This document shows positions 35,888-47,187 of a DNA stretch of 64,000 nucleotides, piece by piece. The notes under the pieces are model-generated. The model was not told the DNA's origin, ran no database searches, and saw nothing but the letters and a program-made list of their open reading frames with translations. Location: the NCBI RefSeq assembly GCF_000002995.4, contig NW_025062479.1, positions 650,001 through 714,000 on the forward strand, written 5' to 3'. This DNA is from Brugia malayi. Lineage: Eukaryota > Nematoda > Chromadorea > Rhabditida > Onchocercidae. The position numbers and the translations under genes were made by a program. Position 1 is the first letter of the stretch, and every line of letters begins with the position of its first letter.

Positions 35888-38608
35888 TTAGTAGTTTTCA
35901 TAGAGTTTTATAGCATTATCATAACCAGCTGCTGTCAGTTTTTCCCAGTCGATATCATTGAAATATGGATTTTTTAAAAGTTCTTTGGCCGAAATTCGTT
36001 CCGCCGGATTATATTTTATCATTGCCTGTAATTCAAACAGTTATCATTTTTTCCATTTTTAAATTTCCTAAATTTAGAGTTGCAAAAAAAAAAACACTTC
36101 GAACCTTCAAGATTTTCAAACCCTCAGAGTCCATGCATCTGTGCAATGCCTTGTCCAGACAACATCTTTTCCATTGAGGGAAAGTATCATGATAATTTGG
36201 TAACTGCGATACTCCATGCCAGTTATCTTCGGTTGGAGTTGACATTATGCTGAAAATGCCAACAGTGAAAAATAGCAACAAAGATGAAGGAACGATATAC
36301 CTGTAGATAGATGACAAACCTAAAAATAGAAAATAGCTGAGTGATTTCTGAGTCACCCTTAAAAAGAGGTGTTCTCGCAGCCATTTCAGCAAATATACAT
36401 CCGACACTCCATATATCAACTCCAAACGAATATCGATTCTCACCAAGTAGTATCTCCGGTGGCCGATACCATAAGGTGGCGATCTATTTAATAAACAGCA
36501 AATCGTAATGATTGAAACTTTAGAGAAAATAGTATCAGTGAAATAATTCATAATCATTGACATTTTGTAGCTATTGATATCCGATAAGAAATAATTTTCA
36601 TGATCTATCAATTCTCAGTTCTGATTTTTTTTTTTTTTTTTAATACAGTGATTCAATGAAGTGTTGTGTTTACTTGAGAATATTAGAATAGATTTAAAAG
36701 CAAAAAGTTCAAACAACACATATTCTCAACTACATTTGAAATCAGTTAATCAATCAGATTAATCACTCTTGAATGATCTGATTTGTTAGAAAATGCGAAC
36801 AAATTTACTTCATGAGTATAGGCTCGCATTGGAACACTAACTGCTCGTGCGAGACCGAAGTCAGCAAGTTTTATAATTCCCTCGGAGCTAACCAGCAGAT
36901 TTTGTGGCTTTAAATCGCGATGCATAATGCGGCGCTCATGGCAGTGGCAAACGCCTCGCAAAATTTGATACAAAAAAGTTTTTTGCTAAAACATTTAGAA
37001 ATTTCAAGACGACAGCTTTATGATGAAATCAAACTTTATCATTGAAAATTACATATGATTTTTTTTAAAAAAAAAGATGAAGCAAGAACCTCTATTGTGC
37101 TCATTGTTACACCGTCCGGAAGTGAGTTAATGTAATCACGCAAATCCATGCTAATGTATTCGAAAACCAGGAATATGCACGATACGTCCAGAATAACTCG
37201 TCCAAGACTAAAATTTCAAATAACATTTAAAAATTTATTTTCTTATGATATACGGATCTACTAGAAAATTATCTAAAAAATGCAAAATATACTATTAACA
37301 ATTAAATTAATTAGTAATGTAATACCATAAAAAATGTCACCAAAACACTTTCTATACAATTTTTTATTTCAAAAATATAAGTGAAAGAAAGAAAAAAAAA
37401 AAAAAAAAAAGATAAGAGAACTCACCGAACAATGTTTGGATGTTTTAGTTCACGGAGCAATGAAATTTCCCGCAAAGATGTAACCGGGATACCATCTTCC
37501 TCGTTTTCGAAATGAATCATTTTTATTGCCACCGTTTCTTGCGATTGCAAATCAATAGCCTTGTAAACGATACCATATGCACCTAACAGCATTTTTTAAA
37601 AAAAAAAAAAATTTATATATGGAAATTTACAGTGATATTAAAAAATCGAAATAAATTATTGAACATATGAAACAAATTTAGACCTTCGCTAATTTTCTCT
37701 AGTTGACCATACTCATTAAAAATATCCCATTCTTCTTCAGTTGTATCTGGTTCTGAAGAAAAAAAGAAAAAGCGAAAGAAAATTATATTTTAATCGAATA
37801 ACTTGATATTACTTTAGAATGCATTATCACTGACATTTCTTTCATCAATAAAATTAGTGACAAAATATGTTTTTTTTTTTTTAACTATTTGGTCGTTTCA
37901 GGTATGAAATTTAAATGACAAAAGTGAAAGTATTACTGAAGTTTATTGCCATTCAATCAATAATAGCTTTAAATTTCACTACCTATCTAACTAGTAAGAC
38001 TACAAAATGACTCTCTTCCTTATCAGATATTACAATTATTAAACATGAATGAAATGATAAAATATATCAGTGACAAATTGAAATAATAAAGCATATCGAT
38101 TATATATATAATTGCTTCACACATACACATACACACAAACGCATATATATAAATCGAGTTATCATCGGGTTAAATCCTATTTCTTGACCTTGAAAAAGGT
38201 GCTGAATGCTTATTTTACTTTATGCTTAAGAAGTTCGCGAACACATTTTCAGTAAATGGTCACACTTTTGTCATAGATTCAGTCTTATCTTATTTGGCTT
38301 TTACACTTAATTAAGCAATCATTTATAAACCTTTGAAATTTGTAAATTTTAGACTTTAAAAAACTCGTCGCTTTTTTAATGTGTAATGTGTGTGTGTGCG
38401 TCTGTGTTTTTTTAACGCTTTTTTAATGTATAAATTAACTTTTGACTGATTGTAAAATTTTTTGGCGATATTAAGATGCATTCAAAAAGACGAAACAATG
38501 AAATGAAATGAAATAGGATATGAAAATTTGATCCATATAGTTCTAACCATCTTTTTCATTTCTTTCAATACTCATTGGCTCTTCCGATGAATTTTCGTCA
38601 ACCTCCAT
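35888..38608 (-). CDS. CDK1/2-like cyclin-dependent kinase B (342 aa, divergent)
   Basis: Eight exons: 38548-38608, 37684-37752, 37426-37582, 37090-37207, 36809-36985, 36320-36483, 36105-36249, 35888-36025, all in phase, ATG to TAA. It has an acidic N-terminal extension of about 35 residues ([20 protein letters not shown]...) before the kinase core. Landmarks: [11 protein letters not shown] glycine loop, Lys in [31 protein letters not shown] (PSTAIRE equivalent), [21 protein letters not shown]-loop [61 protein letters not shown]. It is closer to canonical CDK1 than gene A after the GDSEI motif. Odd points: the first Gly of GEG is Ser; Thr14 is Ala while Tyr15 is kept; and the helix is PVTSLRE. 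PVTSLRE recalls PITSLRE kinases, but the rest of the protein is CDK1/2-like. Exons 3-8 match the exon lengths of gene A. Confidence 0.93.
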
Positions 38609-40356
38609 TTTGTTTGAAATTTTTCAAAAAGGAAATAAAAGCTAAAAGTGAGGTATTTACGGTGAGGAATTTAAATATTGGTTAATTTTCAAATTTATAA
38701 TTTTACATTTTTTACCGAAAATATTTATTCTACTGGCAAATAACTGTTGTTAATTGATTAATGATTTGTTTTATCTTGCTAATTGCTAATATCTCTTGAA
38801 AATCAAAAAAAAAAAAAAAAAAAAAAAAAAAAGAAAAAGAAAAGAAAATTAAAATAGAATTAAGAGGGATAGTTTACGTTAACAATACACAACAAACAAA
38901 ACACTCCCACTTTGTTTAGAGACAATAGGACGAGGGGATATTGTCGCACCAAAATGACAATTATTATAGAGATAATGTCAAGCAACTGCACTAGTACAAA
39001 TTACACCGAAAATGATTGTAATAACTCGATTTCACTCCTTAAATAACCTTTCTGTTTGTTATTGTCTGATTATAATTTTTTGGTTTTACTATATCGGTGA
39101 TATTTTATGTTTTAGAAGGCATTATAATTTTGATCAGATAAATAAAAATTTGCAAGTAACTATTTAAATCTTATTATTTTATCTTTCAAAATAATAGCTC
39201 AACATTTTTTCACACCTAAATCAGTGCAATACTTTAATTACTATAACATAATTATCATACTGAAATGCAGGTGACATTAATGTCACTGTAATGAATTATT
39301 TGATCACATTTATAATCAAAAAAAGGTTCAATTTAATTTTTTTCATGTTTCAAACCTTTTTTATTCAATTTCGGAATTTGTTGAAATTAGGATAAATTTA
39401 ATATTGTTGCATTCCTACTTGTTAGCATTAGCTTCTAAAAAATAAATGAATCAGTAAGCTAAAATTCTGTAAACAAAAGCAACTACATCTAATTATATTC
39501 AAAATTAATTTTTTTTTTTTTTTAAACAGTATGAAGCAAGTAACGAAGATATGTGAACAAAAAAAAAAAAAAAAGAAATATAGCTAACAATAAATGTCAA
39601 AACGAAAATTTTTAAATTTAAAAACTGAAAAGTTTTTAAGACGATATAATCAAAAAAATTATTGATAAAACTAATACATAAGTTTAATTCTAAGTACTCA
39701 AATTTGTTGTCATATGAGATTTATTCAGCAAACTGTAAAATTATTTTAAACTGCCAATGGACCAACAATTTTTGCTGCATTCATAAAGCAAAAATTAAGA
39801 CTTCTTTTTTAAATAAAAATTTTTGATTAAGAAATTTCATTCCCAATGTGAAGTATACAAGATAGATAAGATAAACAGATAGACTGTTTATCACTGTATG
39901 TTAATTAATATATCATTTTTCTACATAACTAGCAGCAATGATATGCTCAATTTCTCGTCTTATTTTATTTAAAATTTTTAAATTAAAATTCAATCTACTA
40001 AGAAGAAAACTTTGTCAGCAGATTTACTATCAAAGCGAAAAGTCTGTCTATTCACCACTAATTACGATATATCTGGCATTTAACTGATAAAATAAATTCA
40101 AATACATACTTTATAAGCCGTAGAGACCAGAACATATTCGTAACCAGTCACGAAAAAAAAAAAAGCATTGTGTTGATCCATACAGCTTAAAGAATGTCAA
40201 CTTTACAAAAAGCATCGATTGACGAGAAAGACGACATTCCCGGTTGCATTATTCATAAGGATCAGAAAATGCGGGAACAGTCAAATGCCTAAGATCAAAT
40301 TAAAGTATAAGCTTTTCAACCAATTACATGTTTTTATAGTGGTTGATCTACTCGTT
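38609..40356. promoter_or_regulatory. Upstream region of CDK B; no gene seen
   Basis: Contains a long poly(A) run at about 38805-38832, further runs near 39512 and 39559, and plain AT-rich sequence. The CDK B promoter should be in the first part. A moderately GC-richer stretch at 38893-38966 (ACTCCCACTTTG, GACGAGGGG) stands out from the background. Confidence 0.45.
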
Positions 40357-40777
40357 TCAGGATTTCCCACTCCAGAATTCCAAGTATTGGATAACTTTTA
40401 CACCATCAAAAATGAAAGGACGTAAATTGTCACCAAATTTGCCATCTTGTTCAGCAGAAATTACGGATAAGTCTGCTATATACTAGGCTTGTTTCTGTCC
40501 TAAAAAATGTGCAATATAAAATTAACCTATTTTTGCTTCAAAAAATTGAGTGAATATTCATAAAGATACTTCCAACAGCAATTTCAATTATTCGTTGAAG
40601 AAATGCTTTCAAAACTTAGCATTGTGTTAGCAGGTAGTTTAAAAAAAGATTCAAAACCTTTTTAAATTCATTCGTTCAAAGCACTAACCTTCTTTGTCTT
40701 CTTCCAGTAGTACAAACAAATTGTCCTAACCGATATACTTTAGCAAACTTAAACATGCAAACTGCAAAATAGCATAT

Positions 40778-40833
40778 ATTTCTTGCCGGAACTTAGTTAT
40801 GCAAAATAGCATAACTAAGTTCCGGCAAGAAAT
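40778..40833. repeat. Perfect fold-back repeat, 25-bp arms, 6-bp loop
   Basis: Arm 1 at 40778-40802 (ATTTCTTGCCGGAACTTAGT plus TATGC) is the exact reverse complement of arm 2 at 40809-40833; the loop is AAAATA. The 13-mer GCAAAATAGCATA occurs directly at 40764-40776 and again at 40801-40813, spanning the loop. It lies inside a candidate short intron, just upstream of a candidate acceptor. Confidence 0.95.
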
Positions 40834-40984
40834 GTCAGGTAGACTAGTGCAAACTTCCATTTTGCATGGCATGAGAAAATGGAAAAGAATTCTTACCTAA
40901 TTTCATTGTTATTGAAGCTTTTGTCAATAAGTTTGTTACTAGAATATAACTGGAAAATAAAGACAAACTGGTGAATGGAAAAGT

Positions 40985-41038
40985 AAATTTATTATTATTA
41001 TCATTATTATTATTTATAAATTATTATTATTATTATGG
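40985..41038. repeat. ATT trinucleotide microsatellite
   Basis: Interrupted TTATTATTATTATCATTATT runs. A similar ATT run lies at about 42080-42104. Confidence 0.85.
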
Positions 41039-41411
41039 CGACAATGTTATTTTACAATTATTTAAATTCATGCAGTACTGCATTTCGGTTTTGATGTAAT
41101 TAGATTTCAAGTCTTACCTGACTGATTGCTGCTATGTGATAAGCTAAGAGTTAGATATGGAATGGGAAGAAGTAATGTTAGAAACAAACAAAACTATTTG
41201 ATTTTGTGATGTTAATTTTGAAGTTTAAAATCTGAGTACTGTCACTGTCTGAAAACTCTGAGAAGAGAAATAAGAGAAGTAACGAAAGAGTATAACAAAT
41301 AACAACAAAGTTAATAATTTTTTATTTCTTTCCATTTCCTCTTTAATTCTCTTCGCTTTCCATTCTAACTCGTCCATCTCGGTTAATGTTCGATTTCTCA
41401 TCAAATTCTGT

Positions 41412-44400
41412 TGGAACAATTAGTAAAAAAACAAGAAAATATCTCGGAACAACTAATTTTGATAGCAGCGATGCCTCATTTTTTATTATTACAATAGAGT
41501 TTCTATAGAATTTTTACTCAAAAATATACAATAATTATTTGATAAAAACAAAATATGAAATTAAACATCTGATGCAGAACAATTGATTTTAACTTAATTT
41601 TTAACAGATATTATCAAAATATATGTGTTCATACGTTTATATGTGTATGCAATATTGCATTGAATTCATATCATTGAATTGACATAGTTGATGTATTAAG
41701 TGTCAACAAATATTTCATTGAAAGCTGTTTGAAACAATCGATTATACACAATTCGATCGCTTACCTTTTTGCAAAATTATTCAGACAGGAAGAAGTAAAA
41801 TTAATAGCATACGGTTGCGACAATGGAAAAAAGGAAGAAAAGAAATTTTTTAAGCATCATCATTCTTTGGACAATTATTTTGATTTTTCGGTCTGAATTT
41901 CTTCTCTTTTATCTTACTGATTCATTTTTTCTAAAAAGAATTCAAAAGAGGATATTTTAATTTTCAAAAATTTCAATACCTTAAATAATTGGATTTGGGA
42001 AGAAGTAAAATACATTTGGTGTGGTATTCGGATTTTAAATTTTTTCGCAAACCTCATCATTATTTGCTATTATTTATTACTGTTATTATTATTATTATTA
42101 TTATCAGCAATCAGTATTTGATACAAGTTTAGAGAACTCGTTTTTGAAATGTAATAAGGATCGGTAGTTTGTAATAGGTTTTAGTGTGTCGCAGATGTTT
42201 TGATTGAATAACGTCAAAGTTATATTTAATTTGAGAGAGCAAAACAGTACTACTTAGATCGTTCGCTACTTCTTGCATCACACCCCGACATTTTGCATAA
42301 TTTTGCTAATCAAAATTTGAGATCGACCTGACTGATGTATTTTAGAATTCAGCAGAAAAGACGAATTGATTTCAAAAAATATTAATTTTAGTTCAATAGA
42401 AATAAGGAAAATTTTATCCAAAAATGAAATTTAAACTTTCTGTTATTTGGGACGAATAAATCGAAACGATAAATTAAAGTTAAAGTTAAAGAGAGTGTTT
42501 CACGATTATTCTGTGATCCAAAACTATTACCTGATGTTACCTATTGTTAAATTGCGATACTCGATGTTTTCAATGATATGTAAAGATGTAATTGAAGAAA
42601 TTATAGAACAATTTATCAGTCTCATGCAAAAAAAGAAAAGAAAAGAGAAAACACACTCAGTTTGAACTCTTTATGAATTTAGCACTCATAATTTCTTTCA
42701 ACTTCGAGTCACATTTCTATCCCAGTCACAATTCATAATTTCAAATTAGGACAATTTCATATTAAGGATAATACTATAAGTAATTATTGTATTTATTGTT
42801 AAAATAATAGTTTAAAAGTGTAAAATTTATTTGATTCATGTAAAAATGATAACACTTTCAAATTTATGATTCACATATTTTGTCTATTCATTTAAATATT
42901 CCATCGAAATGCATAACATTTAACAACATTGTAACATGTGCTAGTTATTATAATTATAATTTTCAATAATACGATGCATATATCATCAAAAAATCCTTTT
43001 AAAAGCGCAAACTTTCTATGAAAAGGTTATCATATAAGGAAATACCACAATTTAAAATGTTAATAATATTTATGAATTTTATAAATTTCCCTGCAGAGCT
43101 ATGATGAGACAAAATTCATTTCATCAATTTCAAATGTACGCAAAACAAAACAAATTACATGCAGTGATGATTGTGCAGTTGCAAAAATGCATGGAATAGT
43201 ACTGATCGCATTTGATGTAAACGAAATCCACTGTGATGGCTGCTGGTGTGTAAGTAACCGTTGCAGTAACAGAAACTGAAAACGAAGCATCGTGGGTGGT
43301 CCAGCAGAGGTCAATGCAAAATCGTAAACAAATATATCGCAGACATTCGCAAATGGCTACGCGTCTCGATGCCACACTAATTAAACCACCCACGACGATT
43401 TCAATGAGTGTTGCAACAAGGAAATGCACTGTTTTGCAAACAAACGAACTTCGTTGGTGGCATTTCGTACTAACACAGCGAGCGACACTGGCTGGCAGTT
43501 TTGGTGACCATCGAATGGTTGGATGAGTAACCTTGTCCCGTTAATTAAATATGCTATCTGGAGGGGATATATCAATGTTGTAGCATTCTGTTTACTTTAA
43601 TCTATGAGTGGTAGTTCATACATGGTAGTTAAACAAGGATATAACAGATGATTAAAGGTACAATTTAACTTTTGTTAGTGTTTCCAGTCTCGAGTTCTCT
43701 AGTCAAATTTCACTTTAAGGTATTGAAATTTAACTAGGCTAATTGTTAATAGCAAGGAATGGAGTTAAAGTTTTCATGTTTGTAAGTGCTATGAGTTTTA
43801 AAATGATACATATGGTATCAATTATGTTCGTCTCAAATGTTTGCTAATTAGTTGTGTCACAACAAAATTTGTCAATTAATCATTTTAATGTGACAATGAA
43901 TAACAGATTTAATTTGATACATTTTTTTTTTCTTTTTCTCGGCAAATTTTATCAAATGAACTTTGTTCGACTTAAAACTTTTTGTGGTAACTGTTTGATG
44001 AGCTGTACTATCTTTTTAACTTAACAATTCAAAATTTTGAATTACAAATGTTTGAAATATAATTACTATTTTCTAGAGACTAAAGGAAATGGCGAAAGTA
44101 ATTCACACATTCATTGTTTATAGGATGAAAGACTTAGCTTGAATTGATTTTGCATGTTTTTCATTTCAGTGAATTTTTTAAATTTAGCAATTCAAATTTT
44201 TAAATTACAAATCTTTGAAATATAATTACTGCTTTCTCGCACATAGTAAATGTGGAATTTTTTTGCTTTTCGTACTAATTTAGAGCGATAATTTGGATAA
44301 TAATATGTTAAAAAGTTGTAAGCTTTACTTTTCTTTCCTTCTTTCATTCACTCAATTAATATATAAACTTTAACTTTGATAAAATGTTTGATAATTCCAC

Positions 44401-45240
44401 ATTCATTACAACTATCCATTTGACATTCATTCTAGGTCTATTACAGATGTCTGCAAGCTCAGATTTCTGATTACATAAACCGTAAACGAATGAAATTCAG
44501 GGATTTTTAAATCTCATAGATACAAAAACGAAACTTGTCCGAAACAAAGTAAAAACCATATTTCAGAACTCTGAAAAATTTTTTTCAAACATTTAAGGTA
44601 AGGAAGAAGTCATATTTTATAATTATTCTCAATTTTTGATCCTCGGAATAGCTGAAAGCTATCAATTATAGCTCATATTGTGAATGATGGATTTCACTGT
44701 GCTAATTTCATTATTAAGTCGATTGGTAAATATACTTCAACACATTTCTTTAAAATTTTAATATTCACTGATTTGGTGTTTTTTTTTTTTTTAATATAGT
44801 TTCAATTGTTCTTATTTTTCTACGGGATTTTCGTTTCAAATAAAGTACAGATCAATATGATTTAATACTGACTGTTTTTTGGTATGCGGTAGTGCATCGT
44901 CGTGTGACATCTGACCTTCAGCTTTAGGACAAGTTATTTCTGGTAGGACCTGAAGCCTAGTACAATACAAGTCGCTAGACTTGGTGACAATATAATTATA
45001 ACACAGGATAGCTAGCTGTAAGACGACAACTGAACAACTAAAGAACTTACAGGTAAAGTATGGATGGAGCGACAAGTGTTATCTCTCAACTATAATTTTC
45101 ATTTCGAAAGGTTTTTTGCAATATTTGTGTAAATGAAAAGCAAATGCAAAATAAAATTATTGTTACTCAGACAATAAATGCTCATAAATCAGTGATATCA
45201 AGGATCGATTAGATTTATGAAATGACGATTAATGGATCAA
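41412..45240. other. Intergenic; GC-enriched patch and a duplicated ~60-bp segment
   Basis: No supported gene. At 43190-43560 base composition rises well above the surroundings and both strands have overlapping open frames, without splice or family evidence. At 44016-44074 and 44177-44237 a ~60-bp AT-rich segment is repeated. A minus-strand open frame at 44836-45075 (MSLHPYFTCKFFSCSVVVLQ...) of 79 codons has a hydrophobic start and somewhat higher GC, but no other support. It lies just downstream of the Cys-rich gene. Confidence 0.5.
44016..44237. repeat. Direct repeat, two diverged ~60-bp copies about 160 bp apart
   Basis: Copy 1 (44016-44074) and copy 2 (44177-44237) share AATTCAAA.TTTT.AATTACAAAT.TTTGAAATATAATTACT with a few substitutions and then TTTCT. 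The unit is not recognised. Confidence 0.8.
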
Positions 45241-47187
45241 TCAACATGTCATGCAGCAAATACAGCTTCCATCTTTGCTGGGGAAACTAGCCGCTTCAGC
45301 CTGAAATTAATTCTATTGAAATAAAATTCAATGTATTTTCCTTTTTTACTAATAATAATGAACAAAATAATTATTTTATTTCAATTTTATGAAGTTAAAC
45401 TTTACTTTAATTAGTTCATTGAAGTCAGGCAAAATGTGAAACAAAAAACAAAAAGTTTTGTCCAAATTTTTTTTTAAATTCTTTGATAAACAATTTTTAT
45501 TGTCCTTCTCAAATAAGACATTTGAAGGCCAAACATTAAAATATATCAGTCCAATGATTCAAATTATAAATCCCGCAAAAATTTCATTTCAAATAAAATA
45601 TAATTAAGAGCACTTTTTGTCTTCCATTGTAAATGGCATAAACTTCACAGCATCCTTGGCATCGATCTCTAACATCGTTCCCAGATGAACATTGGGCAAT
45701 TGTATCTTGGCCATCAATGTTCGTTCGAAAAGCTGCTGCCCTTGTACATGCTGAAAATGATTGGTCCTAAATCTTTCCCAAATTATTTTCAGGTTGTAGT
45801 AATCTCGAACTGCTATTCGAGAAAAGTTGAGAAGGGCAAAATCTTTGAAAAGATTAGTTAAAGCTATGCTAGTTAAAAAGAAACATCAGATATACTTGAA
45901 TTACTGATAACCATAAAACTTATCATACACCTTTCTGATCATTATTTTTATGGTACTTATAGATATGAAAGATTCGGAATATTTCACTTTTTTTTTTCCC
46001 ATTTTTCGGCATTGTCATTTTTTACTCCAAAAAAAAGCAAAAGCGTCTAACAATTTTCTTCACTTAACGATAATCATCATTGGAGCATCTGTGGAATAAA
46101 GTTGAAATGATTTATTAATTTTATAAACAATGCTAATTTTTGTTGCTTTTGTTGTGAGCATTTCAAGATATATTTCGAATAAAAATCACAGTTTTGGCTT
46201 ATGATAGGCCAATTTTATTGAATTTGATTGAGCTAAAATCATTTTGTTACAGCTAAAAACTTTTTCGTAATCTTTTCGTAATCCAGTATTCCGCTTGAGT
46301 AAAGAAGCGGATAAGATTGTGATAGCTGTCATTAAGACAAAATTAGAGAGTAAAATTAATTGAATTTAATGTGGCATAAAGTAAATAATTTCAATAAAAA
46401 CAATAAACGTTGTTGTTTTATATATAAATAGCAATTAATTTTTCAGTTTTATAAATTATTATTGATTTTTCGTTAAAATATTACAACTGTTTGTAGGAAA
46501 ATCTTGAATACTTGACACTTCTTTTCATGTTTTAAATTTCATATCGTAAGTTTCTTGCTGTTTCGGGGAAATATACGAAAAATACCAAAATAAAAGTAGT
46601 AATAAAACAAAAAAAAAAAAAATATTTTTTTAAAGTTAAGATAGCTTAATTTTGATTTTGTACAGAAATGTTGAAGCTAAAAGGATTGTTATTAGTTTTA
46701 ATTTTCACACTCTTTCTCTACAATAATTTGAATCAAAGAAATGTTGTATTTCTTGCACAGAGAAATTCAAAGTTAATAACATAACTTTGTTTACTTGGCT
46801 TAAGTATCATCTTACCAATTTTGACTTTTACACAATCATAAAACGTCACTTGTGAACTAGCTGGTGAAACAAATGGTAAACTTATCAAAGCTAAATAAAT
46901 TTTGAAGTTTAAGAAGCTATTTGGATGTATTAATTTTTGATAATATTTATATGTGATACCATTTTGATTTATTAATCAAATAATTTATCTTCTAATTTTT
47001 ACTTTGTATTTACTATTATTATTGTTACTGTTAATATGCCATGAAAAAGGAAAAAAGAGAAGAGAATACCGATGCATCTTGTATTCGTGGTGATCATATC
47101 CGGTCTTTCAAAATATGGCACAGGTAATTGAGCAAATGCCGCAGAAATGGCGCAAACTAGAATAGCAACAATAGCAGTATTTTCCAT
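45241..47187 (-). CDS. Small secreted 10-cysteine protein (104 aa, 3 exons)
   Basis: Exons 47070-47187, 45614-45750 and 45241-45300 join in phase (1, then 0), from ATG to TGA. Residues 1-20 (MENTAIVAILVCAISAAFAQ) are a clear signal peptide with a predicted cut after AFA. The mature part of about 85 residues has ten cysteines in the pattern C-x2-C-x18-C-x9-C-x2-CC-x23-C-x-CC-x2-C, with the motifs RCQGCC and SCICCMTC, and ends at the last Cys. It has no Lys-Arg peptide-processing series. Such short Cys-rich secreted proteins are common in nematodes; I do not recognise this family and propose only an extracellular disulfide-rich protein. Intron 1 is 1.3 kb and intron 2 about 0.3 kb. The upstream TTG in frame is not needed; the ATG at 47187 gives the complete signal peptide. 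Confidence 0.82.

Larger units (their letters stand above)
40357..41407 (-). other. Cluster of exon-like pieces, possible small gene (uncertain)
   Basis: Several minus-strand pieces have good splice signals. One starting at 41407 after CAACAG reads MRNRTLTEMDELEWKAKRIK, a protein-like charged helix. One at 40897-40938 sits between TATTCTAG and GTAAGA. One at 40689-40761 follows TTTTGCAG and ends at GTTAGT. The last two join in phase from an ATG at 40906 to give MKLVCMFKFAKVYRLGQFVC and onward to a basic GRRQR. A piece after TTTTTTAG near 40500 extends this frame to a stop (TETSLVYSRLIRNFC). A separate open frame ending at 40357 (KFGDNLRPFIFDGVKV) is also protein-like but cannot be joined in phase. 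I cannot build one confident model. Confidence 0.25.

Noticed and set aside
36033..36611. 192-codon minus-strand frame across CDK B exons 6 and 7
   Set aside because: It reads through introns; the true exons are 36320-36483 and 36105-36249, where the kinase motifs and splice sites agree.
40194..40425. Plus-strand ATG frame MSTLQKASIDEKDDIPGC and a following exon-like piece after TTTCAG
   Set aside because: The only in-phase join uses a poor GTTGCA donor, and the second piece is antisense to an equally protein-like minus-strand frame.
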